The notes below the pieces were generated by a model. It was not told where the DNA came from, searched no databases, and saw nothing but the letters and a program-made list of their open reading frames with translations. The position numbers and the translations under genes were made by a program. Below, piece by piece: positions 1 through 8,274 of a stretch of 64,000 bases of DNA (its first letter is position 1; every line of letters begins with the position of its first letter). Origin of the DNA: Bacteroidales bacterium (GTDB taxonomy: Bacteria > Bacteroidota > Bacteroidia > Bacteroidales > Tenuifilaceae); the NCBI GenBank assembly GCA_020636845.1, contig JACJXD010000009.1, positions 1 to 64,000 on the forward strand. The letters are read 5' to 3'.

Positions 1-3000
1 GAATTTGCATCGGCAACAGTAAAAGTTCCACTATACGCATCGTAACCGTTAGCCGATACCGTATAACCATAAGTACCGTTTTCCAAACTTATAGTTGCCA
101 ACCCCGAAGCATCGCTAGTCAACGAAGTTTGACCATCTATTGAGATAGTAGCATCAGAAACAGGATTTGTACCATGTAAAACTGTAAAAGTTACATCATA
201 AGTAAGCACCTCGAAACTTGCCGAAATGGTGTGATTGGCTATAACATTATTAAATGTGTAGGTTTCCCTAGCGCCTACACTGGTACCATCTACCAAAACA
301 TCAGCAACTTTATATCCAGTGTTAGCAGAAATTGCAAATGCTTGAGTTGCATCATAGTCCACAGTAACAGCACCCGATGGGGAGATACTCCCATTCTCGC
401 CAGCAGTTGCAGTAATAGTATAGGTTACTTTGCTAAAGTTGGCAACTAACGCATGATTCTCGGATGTAGGAACGTATGTGTATTCTGCATTGGTGCTAAC
501 TTCAGTTCCATTTTCCGTCCAGTTTACAAACGCATAACCAGAATTAGCAGTTGCGGTTACAGTAACACTCTCTCCATCGATAAATTCAACATCATCGCTT
601 ACAGTTCCTCCTTCGGTTGGAGATGCGGAAAGGGACACCGTATATACTGTTGGATAGTATAGCGAAACGCTATCAATATTAAGATAGTAATTATTTGTGC
701 AGTTGAAATGACGGAATGCAATAAATACTGTTTTACCCTGATAACCATCTAATTCAAGAGTTACCTGTTTGTAAGCCTTTTCGGTTAAAGTCTCGGTATG
801 AAGGACTGTTGCAAAATCGGCAGTATCGGTGCCTGTTTCCGAAATTAGCACGCTATAATTTTCGGCAAAATAATCGTCGTCGCTGGCCCCAACATAGTAC
901 GAAAGGTATGCTTTGCTATGTGCAAGGTATATACCAGGAGTAATAAGCCAGTTATCGGGTGTTAAGGCTTCGGATGTATTATCATCGTACGAAGCAGAAC
1001 GAATATACTTCAATCCGAATTTCGGAGATACATCCCCTATTTCCCATGTAAAGCCATCTCCATCAACATCCTTAACCAACCAATCATTTATAGGATTAAC
1101 AGCATCTTCAAATCCATTTGCATAAGGTAATGTTACTGCAGGCTTAACCTTCACATTAATTTGTGCAGTATCGTTCGATGAAACATTGTCGTTTTCGGCT
1201 TCTACCGATGCAACTATACTATAGGTATTATCCGTTTCAAAGGTATAGTTAGCAAGTGTAATTGTATCGGATTCGTTATACAATAGAGAACCCGTCCATG
1301 AATAATCGGATTGAGGAGTATTGTTAACAGACCAATGAATGGTTGCTGAGGTAAGTGAATTTTCTCCCGTATTTTTAAGGATAACCTTAATATCCTTGTT
1401 AACCGACTGGTATCCCCAAATAGAATCGGCAGGTTCAACAATGTTGGTTATAGCCGCATCGTAAGGAGGAATTCCTTCTATCGAAAGGTCATCAATGTAA
1501 ATATTACTATAACTTCCAGTTGAAACGCCCTCTAGAATTACAAAACCGGAAGTTAAATTACTGCAATCGGCAATAAATGAGTAATGATACCAACCTTCAT
1601 CCGTAACTGTAGGTTCTAACGTAGTAGAACGATTTACTGTTCCTGCCAAAACAGACCCTGTAATATCGGGTTGGCTATTTACTCTAACATTCACAAGATC
1701 TGCCTGATCCGAAGACCAAGAGGTTGCATCGCGATACAACCAAAATGACACTTTATACTTATTATACGGTAAACTTAACCATGGCGATGTTAACTTAACA
1801 TTGTCTGTACTAGCATAACACTGAAAATCGAGCATTGCGTTGCCACTATGAGCAGTACAAGAAGGACTATAAACTGTTCCCGAAGCAATAATCCATGTTG
1901 CTGAATTTACATCATCCGCAAACCAATAATCCGGCAAAGAACTACTTGACTCGAAACTTTGCGAAATGGATGCTTCCAACGGATCTTTTGGATAAACATG
2001 CGTTGTAACTGAAGACTTATTATTTCCAACAGCATCGTCCTCAGGCAACTCGGCCGTTACACTAACCGTTGGGTAACCTTGATCCGGAGTCCATGCAATT
2101 GTTAAAGTATCGGTTTCACTTTGTCCCAACTCTTTCGATGTTCCCGATGCCAATAAGGTTTCTCCATTTTTCAAGGAAACAACCTTACTCTGACTTGTTG
2201 CCGTATTATTCCTAACTACAACCTTAAAGTTGACAGGAGATTCTGCTTTGGGAAAATCGGCAGAATTATCAACATCAAAAGAAAGAATTTCGAAATCATC
2301 GGTAACAGGATAAACTTGCGGGCCTGAAACCATATCCAAATAAAGCGATCCCCACTCGGAAGTAGCAACAAATGCTATATACCTATTACCTATAGATGAA
2401 GCATTTGTTGTACTATTAAAATAGATTTTATAGTTTTCTTCCAAAGAAGTCCCCGAGAAATTGCCCAGCGTATCCCATGTAACCAAATCGGACGAAGACA
2501 AAACAGAAAAATTATTTCCTTCGTAAGCAAAACCGTAAAAAGAAAGAGAATCTCCATCAGCAATAATTAATCTAGGCGTAATTAATTTATAGTTAGGAGA
2601 GAATGTTCCCGCACAGTAACTTCCATTATAATAGTTAAATGTTTGAACCTCCCACTTTCCATCTTCGTTTGTCCAATTTGATGGAGGAAATACATCGCCT
2701 TCAAAACTTTCCACCAAACTACCTTTAGGATAAATTACAATATTGTCACTCTGTGTATTATTAATATTGTTATCGTCGCTTGGCACTTCAACCGATATTG
2801 TATGTTCCCCTACCTGAGCCGACCAAGGCACCGAAATAGTATCAACATCGCCCGATGCAATTGTAAGCGTTTTTGTTCCGTACGATACCCCATCTACTTT
2901 AAAATCAACTGTAATACCGGTTTGGGCTAACACTCCAACATTTTTTATTACTGCCGAAACATCAACGTCGTCCCCCGTGTATTTAAAATCGGTAGAAGAA

Positions 3001-3626
3001 GGCAACAACACCGACTTAACCCTTAAATCATTCGAAAACTCTGCAAATGGAATACCGGCTATATCGTCAATACAAACTTTAGAACCTCCTCCAACAACTT
3101 GAAATGCTATATAAATAGCCTGATCAGCATACGATGAAAGATCTACAGTATATTGCGTCCATGTATCTGTAATTTCAATAGAATCCTCATAAGTTTCCAA
3201 ATTTTTATAATAATTGGCTAACGTTAATAAAGTATCACTAAAACTTTCAATTTGATTATCGGTTGTAGATATCCTTGTATAAAAGTAAATGGTAGGGTAT
3301 GCACCTGCTGTTTTAATCCAAAATGTAAGTTGATTATCTGTAACAGAAGGCATCAACTGTGGCGTTATAAGCCAATTTTCTTGAGTAGATGAACCATAAC
3401 CTACACTGGCACTAAAAGAAGAACTGTTAGCACCTTCTTCATAACTGCTCCACTCGTTATAACCATCAATAAAAATAGTAGTCCAATCATCTGGGGGAAA
3501 TGTTGCCCCTTCAAACCCTTCGTTTAAGAGGGTCGATTTACTCCCCTGAGCCATGCACCCCAACGAATGCAAAAGAAACAGAGAAATAACCATTAAAGCA
3601 AAGAAGTAAAGTTTTCTCATCTTCAT
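1..3626 (-). CDS. Giant secreted multidomain protein with repeated choice-of-anchor J domains (3' end outside window)
   Basis: The frame is open from the ATG at 3626 (a second in-frame ATG is at 3620) to the left edge, giving about 1208 residues without the C-terminus. Residues 1-27 are a signal peptide ending in MAQ. Four choice-of-anchor J / cleaved-adhesin-like beta-sandwich units begin near residues 35, 304, 557 and 837; each opens with a FE-containing strand and a W motif and carries a NWLITP-like or IDD strand. CARDB-like spacer domains lie between them. Two divergent InlB B-repeat-like units follow at about 994-1065 and 1067-1138, then the start of a PEGA/carboxypeptidase-regulatory-like domain at 1140. 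In Bacteroidota such proteins are usually T9SS cargo with a C-terminal sorting domain, but that part is not visible. It probably acts outside the cell as an adhesin or as the non-catalytic part of an enzyme; no catalytic domain is seen. A TATTTTTG promoter lies 44 bp upstream. Confidence 0.85.
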   Translation of the reverse strand, partial: MKMRKLYFFALMVISLFLLHSLGCMAQGSKSTLLNEGFEGATFPPDDWTTIFIDGYNEWSSYEEGANSSSFSASVGYGSSTQENWLITPQLMPSVTDNQLTFWIKTAGAYPTIYFYTRISTTDNQIESFSDTLLTLANYYKNLETYEDSIEITDTWTQYTVDLSSYADQAIYIAFQVVGGGSKVCIDDIAGIPFAEFSNDLRVKSVLLPSSTDFKYTGDDVDVSAVIKNVGVLAQTGITVDFKVDGVSYGTKTLTIASGDVDTISVPWSAQVGEHTISVEVPSDDNNINNTQSDNIVIYPKGSLVESFEGDVFPPSNWTNEDGKWEVQTFNYYNGSYCAGTFSPNYKLITPRLIIADGDSLSFYGFAYEGNNFSVLSSSDLVTWDTLGNFSGTSLEENYKIYFNSTTNASSIGNRYIAFVATSEWGSLYLDMVSGPQVYPVTDDFEILSFDVDNSADFPKAESPVNFKVVVRNNTATSQSKVVSLKNGETLLASGTSKELGQSETDTLTIAWTPDQGYPTVSVTAELPEDDAVGNNKSSVTTHVYPKDPLEASISQSFESSSSLPDYWFADDVNSATWIIASGTVYSPSCTAHSGNAMLDFQCYASTDNVKLTSPWLSLPYNKYKVSFWLYRDATSWSSDQADLVNVRVNSQPDITGSVLAGTVNRSTTLEPTVTDEGWYHYSFIADCSNLTSGFVILEGVSTGSYSNIYIDDLSIEGIPPYDAAITNIVEPADSIWGYQSVNKDIKVILKNTGENSLTSATIHWSVNNTPQSDYSWTGSLLYNESDTITLANYTFETDNTYSIVASVEAENDNVSSNDTAQINVKVKPAVTLPYANGFEDAVNPINDWLVKDVDGDGFTWEIGDVSPKFGLKYIRSASYDDNTSEALTPDNWLITPGIYLAHSKAYLSYYVGASDDDYFAENYSVLISETGTDTADFATVLHTETLTEKAYKQVTLELDGYQGKTVFIAFRHFNCTNNYYLNIDSVSLYYPTVYTVSLSASPTEGGTVSDDVEFIDGESVTVTATANSGYAFVNWTENGTEVSTNAEYTYVPTSENHALVANFSKVTYTITATAGENGSISPSGAVTVDYDATQAFAISANTGYKVADVLVDGTSVGARETYTFNNVIANHTISASFEVLTYDVTFTVLHGTNPVSDATISIDGQTSLTSDASGLATISLENGTYGYTVSANGYDAYSGTFTVADAN

Positions 3627-3669
3627 AAAATTTTAGAATTAATTAGACTTAGGATTGTTTTTGATTTGC

Positions 3670-3677
3670 CAAAAATA
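3670..3677 (-). promoter_or_regulatory. Bacteroidota -7 promoter element (TATTTTTG)
   Basis: On the minus strand this reads TATTTTTG, matching the Bacteroidota -7 consensus TAnnTTTG. It lies about 44 bp upstream of the ATG at 3626. A TTTG is present 14 bp further upstream (3692-3695), slightly too close for an ideal -33 box. Assigned to the giant secreted protein gene. Confidence 0.45.
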
Positions 3678-4055
3678 CCTACCTTAATAGTCAAACCATT
3701 ATTTTACGAGTAGAGAAAAGGTAGATGGTAAGAATATACACCACTATCAATAAAACATGTAACTAACTATATTAGTTTTGATTATGTAAAAACAAAGAAT
3801 TTTGTCGAATAAATAAATAGGTAGATTTAACAAAAATGGAAGTACATTTTACAATCGAACTTCATAATTAGAGAATAGAAATTTTCAATTGATGAGCAAC
3901 AGATCAAATCCAACTTTAAAGTCTAACTAATACGCAAATAGTGAATTATTGCTTTCCCATAACACATTCAACAACAAAAGAGAAAAACATCATAAAACTT
4001 TTCACATCATTTTTGCAAACAAAACTGTGTCCATTACAAGCAAGCCTAATAAGAT

Positions 4056-4068
4056 ATTCACTGTGAAT
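4056..4068. repeat. Perfect short palindrome, possible operator
   Basis: ATTCAC-T-GTGAAT has two perfect 6-bp arms around one central T, in the middle of the long non-coding region between the giant secreted protein gene and the TPR/HTH regulator. The symmetry fits a dimeric DNA-binding site, but a single copy of this size can also occur by chance in AT-rich DNA. Confidence 0.25.
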
Positions 4069-4356
4069 TTAAGCGGCATTTGAGTGTAAAGAGTCATTAT
4101 TTAATATTAGTATAAGACATTATACACCTCCAACAACATTGTCTATTCTTTATCACTAAAAATTTCTTCATTAATCTACCGAATACGCTTCTACTTTTAC
4201 CCCATTCATATTCCCTACAACAACATAACAACCATTTATTTAAACATTTAAAAAGAAAATAGCATCAATATTAATATTTTCACATGCACTTCAATATATA
4301 CTACTTTTTATTTCAGTTTATAGTCAATTTATAAATCAATTCAGGTAATAATCCTT

Positions 4357-4364
4357 TATATTTG
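4357..4364 (+). promoter_or_regulatory. Bacteroidota -7 promoter element (TATATTTG)
   Basis: TATATTTG matches TAnnTTTG and lies 64 bp upstream of the ATG at 4429. No clear -33 TTTG was found at the expected distance. Likely promoter of the TPR/HTH regulator. Confidence 0.45.
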
Positions 4365-4428
4365 TCCGCTCGTAACAATTAAACGATCGTACAAATTTAA
4401 TTTATTATTCGCTAATTACCAGAGTATT

Positions 4429-6138
4429 ATGCCAAAACTTTTAACAATTATACTATTTCAATCTCTCGCATTGAGTGTACAAGCATCTCAACAATATTTT
4501 TGGAAACCGGTTTATGCTCCCTTCGATTCCGTTATGAACGTAATGGACCAACTTTCCAATGAAGACCCCAGACAACAAGACCTATTACTAAAACTACACT
4601 CCATTGCCGACAATAAAGGACTTCCTGTTTTAGAAAGCCGATATTTGTACTGGAAAAACTATTTAAACGAAAAATCGCCAACAAAGAACAATAACTCTAT
4701 AAAAAAAGAACTTCAAAGAGCAATTGGTTTAATAGACACCCTCGAATATGAATACGATTATGCTCGTATTCGCTACTTAATGATAAACCCAGTTCAAAAT
4801 GAAGAGAATTACATAGAACAATATAAAACATACATAAAGTTGCTATCCATCTTCGAAAAAACTGGTGACTTAAAGTTTCAGGCAAACACCTGCCGCAGAT
4901 TGGGAATTTTAATGAGCGAACTTGGAGAAAACGAATCGGCATTAGAATACCTACTTAAGGCCAATAACTTATACGAAGACCTTAATCTTCAGGATTTAAT
5001 AGTAACAAACATGGTAAATATTGCGGTGGTGTACAATAATGTGGGCAAACCTAATGAAGCTATTAAAATATTGGAAGGAATACTTCAAAAAAGAAATGTT
5101 CAACTAGACACAAATGTGTTGGTTACAATCTATACAAACCTCAACGGTTCATCAAGCAATATCGAAAAGAAAAATTTTTACGCAGAAAAAGCCTTCCAAC
5201 TTTCAAAAAAGTATAATAAAAATAAGTATCAACTAAACGTTACTAAAATTAACATGGGAAGCTCTTTTTTAAGTAATGAGCAATACGATAGCGCTTTAGT
5301 TTACTTTAGTCAGGTTTACACTTATGCCATTCAGCACAAGACAAGCCGACTACTCATTGCTTCGCTTGAAAATATGTCGCAAACCTACGAGAAAATGCAA
5401 AATTGGAATCAAGCTTATAAATACTTATCTACCTACCTACACGTTAAGGATTCCATTAAAGGGGCCGATAAAATTTCCGAAATAAACAGAATTGAGGCAA
5501 ATATTGCAATTAAGGAATACCAAAACCAACTGCTTATTGAGCACCAAAAAAATGAATTACGTAAAAAACAAGCAACCATTATAATTCTATCGGCAATAGG
5601 TACAATACTTATAATATTACTGATATTACTCTATGTTTGGCACAAAAAACGGCTAACCGAAGGACAACTACAAAACGAGGAACTTCAGAATAAAAATCTT
5701 CAACTAGAAATTGATTCGCAAAACAGAGAACTTAGCGCGACAACGCTTATTTTAAGCGAAAAGAATGGTATTCTTAACAACCTATTAGCGCAAATGGAAC
5801 GTTTTCGAAGTGACAAAGAAATGTCAAACACCTGCGAACAAACACTACGAAAACTTATCACCGATAATTTACGTACCGAAAACGAATGGGAATCATTCAA
5901 ACTGCACTTCGAAAAAGTACATCCCAACTTTTTCCATAATCTTAAGGAAAGATTTCCGAACCTTTCCGAAAACGAATTGCGATTATGCGCATACATAAGG
6001 ATTGGAATGAGTTCGAAACAGATAAGTCAAATGATATCGGTACTCCCTGCAACAATCAAAACCAACAGGTACCTACTTCGGAAAAAATTTCAACTAGACA
6101 CAAAGGATTCGCTCGACGATTTCATCAGAAGCATATAA
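4429..6138 (+). CDS. Membrane-anchored TPR regulator with C-terminal LuxR-like HTH
   Basis: A 569-residue protein. A signal sequence (about residues 1-19, ending SVQA) is followed by a helical TPR region (about 40-370, with ALEYLLKANNLYEDL-like repeats). One transmembrane helix lies near 381-404, then a Q/N/E-rich coiled coil (405-455). The C-terminal domain (about 500-569) carries SENELRLCAYIRIGMSSKQI and a following recognition helix, as in LuxR/GerE-type helix-turn-helix domains. The expected topology is TPRs in the periplasm and the DNA-binding domain in the cytoplasm, so it is probably a one-component transmembrane regulator; the ligand is unknown. It lacks the histidine kinase and receiver domains of related hybrid systems. 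It faces the giant secreted protein gene across 800 bp, which makes that gene a possible target (inference only). Confidence 0.8.
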   Translation: MPKLLTIILFQSLALSVQASQQYFWKPVYAPFDSVMNVMDQLSNEDPRQQDLLLKLHSIADNKGLPVLESRYLYWKNYLNEKSPTKNNNSIKKELQRAIGLIDTLEYEYDYARIRYLMINPVQNEENYIEQYKTYIKLLSIFEKTGDLKFQANTCRRLGILMSELGENESALEYLLKANNLYEDLNLQDLIVTNMVNIAVVYNNVGKPNEAIKILEGILQKRNVQLDTNVLVTIYTNLNGSSSNIEKKNFYAEKAFQLSKKYNKNKYQLNVTKINMGSSFLSNEQYDSALVYFSQVYTYAIQHKTSRLLIASLENMSQTYEKMQNWNQAYKYLSTYLHVKDSIKGADKISEINRIEANIAIKEYQNQLLIEHQKNELRKKQATIIILSAIGTILIILLILLYVWHKKRLTEGQLQNEELQNKNLQLEIDSQNRELSATTLILSEKNGILNNLLAQMERFRSDKEMSNTCEQTLRKLITDNLRTENEWESFKLHFEKVHPNFFHNLKERFPNLSENELRLCAYIRIGMSSKQISQMISVLPATIKTNRYLLRKKFQLDTKDSLDDFIRSI

Positions 6139-6302
6139 AGATTAAAGTATAACCCAAAAACGTCATTTTAAAATTACCCTTTAGCACATGTGTTTTCATC
6201 AAATTATTGAAGGAAATACAAGTTCTGCTGCAAATTTATTTTTATCAACATTCTTTTAATTTCACCAAATTTCTTGCAGCTTTGTATGGTAATTTTACAA
6301 AT

Positions 6303-7298
6303 ATGACATCGAAATTAAACATTGCGATAATGGCTGGAGGAAATTCCCCTGAAGCCAACATTTCGCTTAAAGGAGTTACCCAAATAAAAGGTTGGTTGGA
6401 CTCCAAGCGCTTTAATGCATACACAATCCTTGTTAAGGGAAATAACTGGACATTGGAACATGAATCGTTGGGATCAATTCCTGTTGACAAAAACGATTTT
6501 TCGGTTAACATTAAAGGTGACAAACTCACCTTTCACTGCGCACTCATGGCAATTCACGGCAATCCCGGCGAAAATGGGTTACTTCAGGCATACTTCGAAA
6601 TGCTACATATTCCTTATACAACTGGCGGGGTAATGAATTCTGCAGCTACTTTTAATAAGCATTTCTGCAAAATGTTGGTACGCGATACTGGAGTTATGCT
6701 TGCTAAAGAAGTTATAATCAGGCACGGTCAAGCATACGACATTAACCAAATCAGCAACTCATTAGGTCTTCCGGTATTTGTCAAACCCAACGAAAACGGC
6801 AGCAGTTACGGAGTTACAAAAGTTAAAAAGATTGAAGAATTAAAACCTGCTATCGAAAAGGCGTTTAAAGAAGATAAAACTGTCATTATCGAAGAGTTTA
6901 TTGCAGGGCGAGAATTTACCTGTGGTGTATTTAAGTACAGCAAAGGTGACGTTTTAATGCCCGTTACCGAAATTGTTCCTGACACCGAATTTTTCGATTA
7001 CGAAGCAAAGTATCTCAATAAATCGAAGGAAATAACCCCTGCCCCAATCCCCGATGAACTTAAAAACAGGATACAACAGGTTTCATCCAAGATTTACGAT
7101 ACGCTACAATGCAACGGTGTTGTTCGGGTTGACTACATAGTAAGCAACGATAAAATATATTTTCTGGAAATAAATACCGTACCCGGAATGAGCGAAACAA
7201 GCCTTGTTCCACAGCAAGTAAAGGCTATGGGATGGAACATGACCGAACTTTATAGCGCGGTAATTGATGATGCCATAAAACGGAGTAGTTTTTACTAA
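6303..7298 (+). CDS. ddl: D-alanine--D-alanine ligase
   Basis: ATP-dependent ligase that makes the D-Ala-D-Ala dipeptide for peptidoglycan in the cytoplasm. The ATG at 6303 gives 331 residues beginning MTSKLNIAIMAGG, the usual family start and length; an upstream frame extension to 6207 is not family-like and is rejected. Visible ATP-grasp features are the ENGSSYGV loop near residue 160, the EEFIAGREFTCGV strand, and the C-terminal metal/substrate motif FLEINTVPGMSETSLVP. It stands alone, downstream of the TPR/HTH regulator and convergent with the CDGSH pair. Confidence 0.93.
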   Translation: MTSKLNIAIMAGGNSPEANISLKGVTQIKGWLDSKRFNAYTILVKGNNWTLEHESLGSIPVDKNDFSVNIKGDKLTFHCALMAIHGNPGENGLLQAYFEMLHIPYTTGGVMNSAATFNKHFCKMLVRDTGVMLAKEVIIRHGQAYDINQISNSLGLPVFVKPNENGSSYGVTKVKKIEELKPAIEKAFKEDKTVIIEEFIAGREFTCGVFKYSKGDVLMPVTEIVPDTEFFDYEAKYLNKSKEITPAPIPDELKNRIQQVSSKIYDTLQCNGVVRVDYIVSNDKIYFLEINTVPGMSETSLVPQQVKAMGWNMTELYSAVIDDAIKRSSFY

Positions 7299-7392
7299 CT
7301 ACTGCGGAATCTGTTTTTATCCGAAAAACTTGCTTTTACACGAAACCTTTTTACCTATATAATTAGGTAACATTAATTAATGCACCTTTCTT

Positions 7393-7590
7393 TCACGATT
7401 TTCCTTTATGGCTATCATCGCAAAAGGGCTTGTTTTTCGATGCACCACACGTACAAAGAAATGCTTCCGTGGTTTGTTCTGCTGTTAAATCGTTTCCTTG
7501 GGAATCGACAATATAGAATTTCCCTTCAATGCGTAAGGGGCCTCCTTTTGTTAAATAAACCTTTGCCGCAATCTTTTTCTGCTTTTCCAT
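7393..7590 (-). CDS. Small single-domain CDGSH iron-sulfur protein
   Basis: A 65-residue protein made almost entirely of one CDGSH (mitoNEET-type) domain. The cluster ligands are CTCGASKNKPFCDDSH: C-x-C, then C-D and the distal H, as expected for a 3Cys-1His [2Fe-2S] site. The usual DGSH is DDSH here. The start at 7590 is backed by a near-perfect AAGGAGG at 7598-7604, seven bases upstream, which overlaps the end of the upstream gene and suggests translational coupling. It lies 2 bp after the larger Fer4_19/CDGSH gene, so the two form an operon. The family is implicated in redox or iron-sulfur handling; its precise partner is unknown. Confidence 0.85.
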   Translation of the reverse strand: MEKQKKIAAKVYLTKGGPLRIEGKFYIVDSQGNDLTAEQTTEAFLCTCGASKNKPFCDDSHKGKS

Positions 7591-7592
7591 AA

Positions 7593-8078
7593 CTACACCT
7601 CCTTATCGCGAAACCCTATTTTAAAATGTGTTCCGTCGCAAAACGGCTGACTTCCCGAATGTCCGCAACGACATAACGAAACCATTTTCATCGATTTCAC
7701 CTCATTTCCATCGGAATCGTAAATCTGAAAATCTCCCGATAAAAGTAACGGACCATTAGGCATCACCTGTACTTTAACGGGACTAACAGCAAGTGCGTCT
7801 TCCTCCTCCGGAGTAAGATTTCTTTCCACCTTATGCGATGTTTCCTGCTCATTTTTTTCAGGATCGTTCCACTTAAAGGTAAGCGCTCTCGTAGGGCAAT
7901 CGTTTACTATATCGATAATTTGTCGGGTGGTACCACCGCTCATGTTAATCCACGGTCGTTTGCGAGGATTAAAAACCGACAGCAATCTGGTATAGCATAT
8001 AGACGCATGTACGCATTCCGAAGGCCTCCAATAAACCGTAATATCTTCGTTCGAATATTTTCTGTTATTCTGTTCCAT
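7593..8078 (-). CDS. Divergent 4Fe-4S (Fer4_19) plus CDGSH fusion protein
   Basis: A 161-residue protein if translation starts at MEQNNRKYSNE (8078); an 18-residue in-frame upstream extension is unlike the family. The N-terminal half (about 5-70) resembles the divergent mono-cluster 4Fe-4S domain, with ECVHASICYTRL, a PW strand and a late DCPTRAL cysteine. The C-terminal part (about 105-155) is a CDGSH domain with CRCGHSGSQPFCDGTH. The two halves are joined by an acidic linker. It is the first gene of an operon with the 65-residue CDGSH protein. A role in electron transfer or iron-sulfur biology is likely, but no specific reaction is visible. Confidence 0.83.
   Translation of the reverse strand: MEQNNRKYSNEDITVYWRPSECVHASICYTRLLSVFNPRKRPWINMSGGTTRQIIDIVNDCPTRALTFKWNDPEKNEQETSHKVERNLTPEEEDALAVSPVKVQVMPNGPLLLSGDFQIYDSDGNEVKSMKMVSLCRCGHSGSQPFCDGTHFKIGFRDKEV
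7598..7604 (-). promoter_or_regulatory. Canonical Shine-Dalgarno site (AAGGAGG)
   Basis: On the minus strand AAGGAGG sits 7 bases upstream of the ATG at 7590 and overlaps the last codons of the upstream gene. Strong Shine-Dalgarno sites are uncommon in Bacteroidota, so this one stands out and fixes the start of the small CDGSH gene. Confidence 0.7.
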
Positions 8079-8245
8079 AATTTGCAAGTTACAACATCTC
8101 AACGAAATTTTTAAAAATTTGTTCATTATCATATTTTTTTGAATTTTTAAAATAATACCCTATATATTTTCATATATAAAATGAAATTATTTTCATTTTT
8201 AAAGAACATACCCCCATATTTTTATACACATATTTTAATTTTTAT

Positions 8246-8253
8246 TATTTTTG
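8246..8253 (+). promoter_or_regulatory. Bacteroidota -7 promoter element (TATTTTTG)
   Basis: TATTTTTG 21 bp upstream of the ATG at 8275. It also argues against an upstream TTG start at 8251, which would lie inside the promoter. Confidence 0.5.
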
Positions 8254-8274
8254 CAGAGACAAAAACAACCAACT

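Larger units (their letters stand above)
3627..4428. other. 802-bp AT-rich intergenic region between divergent genes
   Basis: No convincing ORF, tRNA or other RNA gene was found. The region holds the candidate promoters of the two divergent genes at its ends. It also has a small hairpin-like inverted repeat at 3761-3777 (AACTAA/TTAGTT) and a palindrome at 4056-4068 (ATTCAC-T-GTGAAT). It is unusually long for this otherwise compact window. Confidence 0.6.

Noticed and set aside
6207..6302. N-terminal extension of D-Ala-D-Ala ligase
   Set aside because: The 32 extra residues do not match the family; MTSKLNIAIMAGG at 6303 does.
7351..7370. TTACCTA/TAGGTAA inverted repeat as an intrinsic terminator between ddl and the CDGSH genes
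   Set aside because: The stem is AT-rich and short and has no T-run on either strand, so it is not supported as a terminator.
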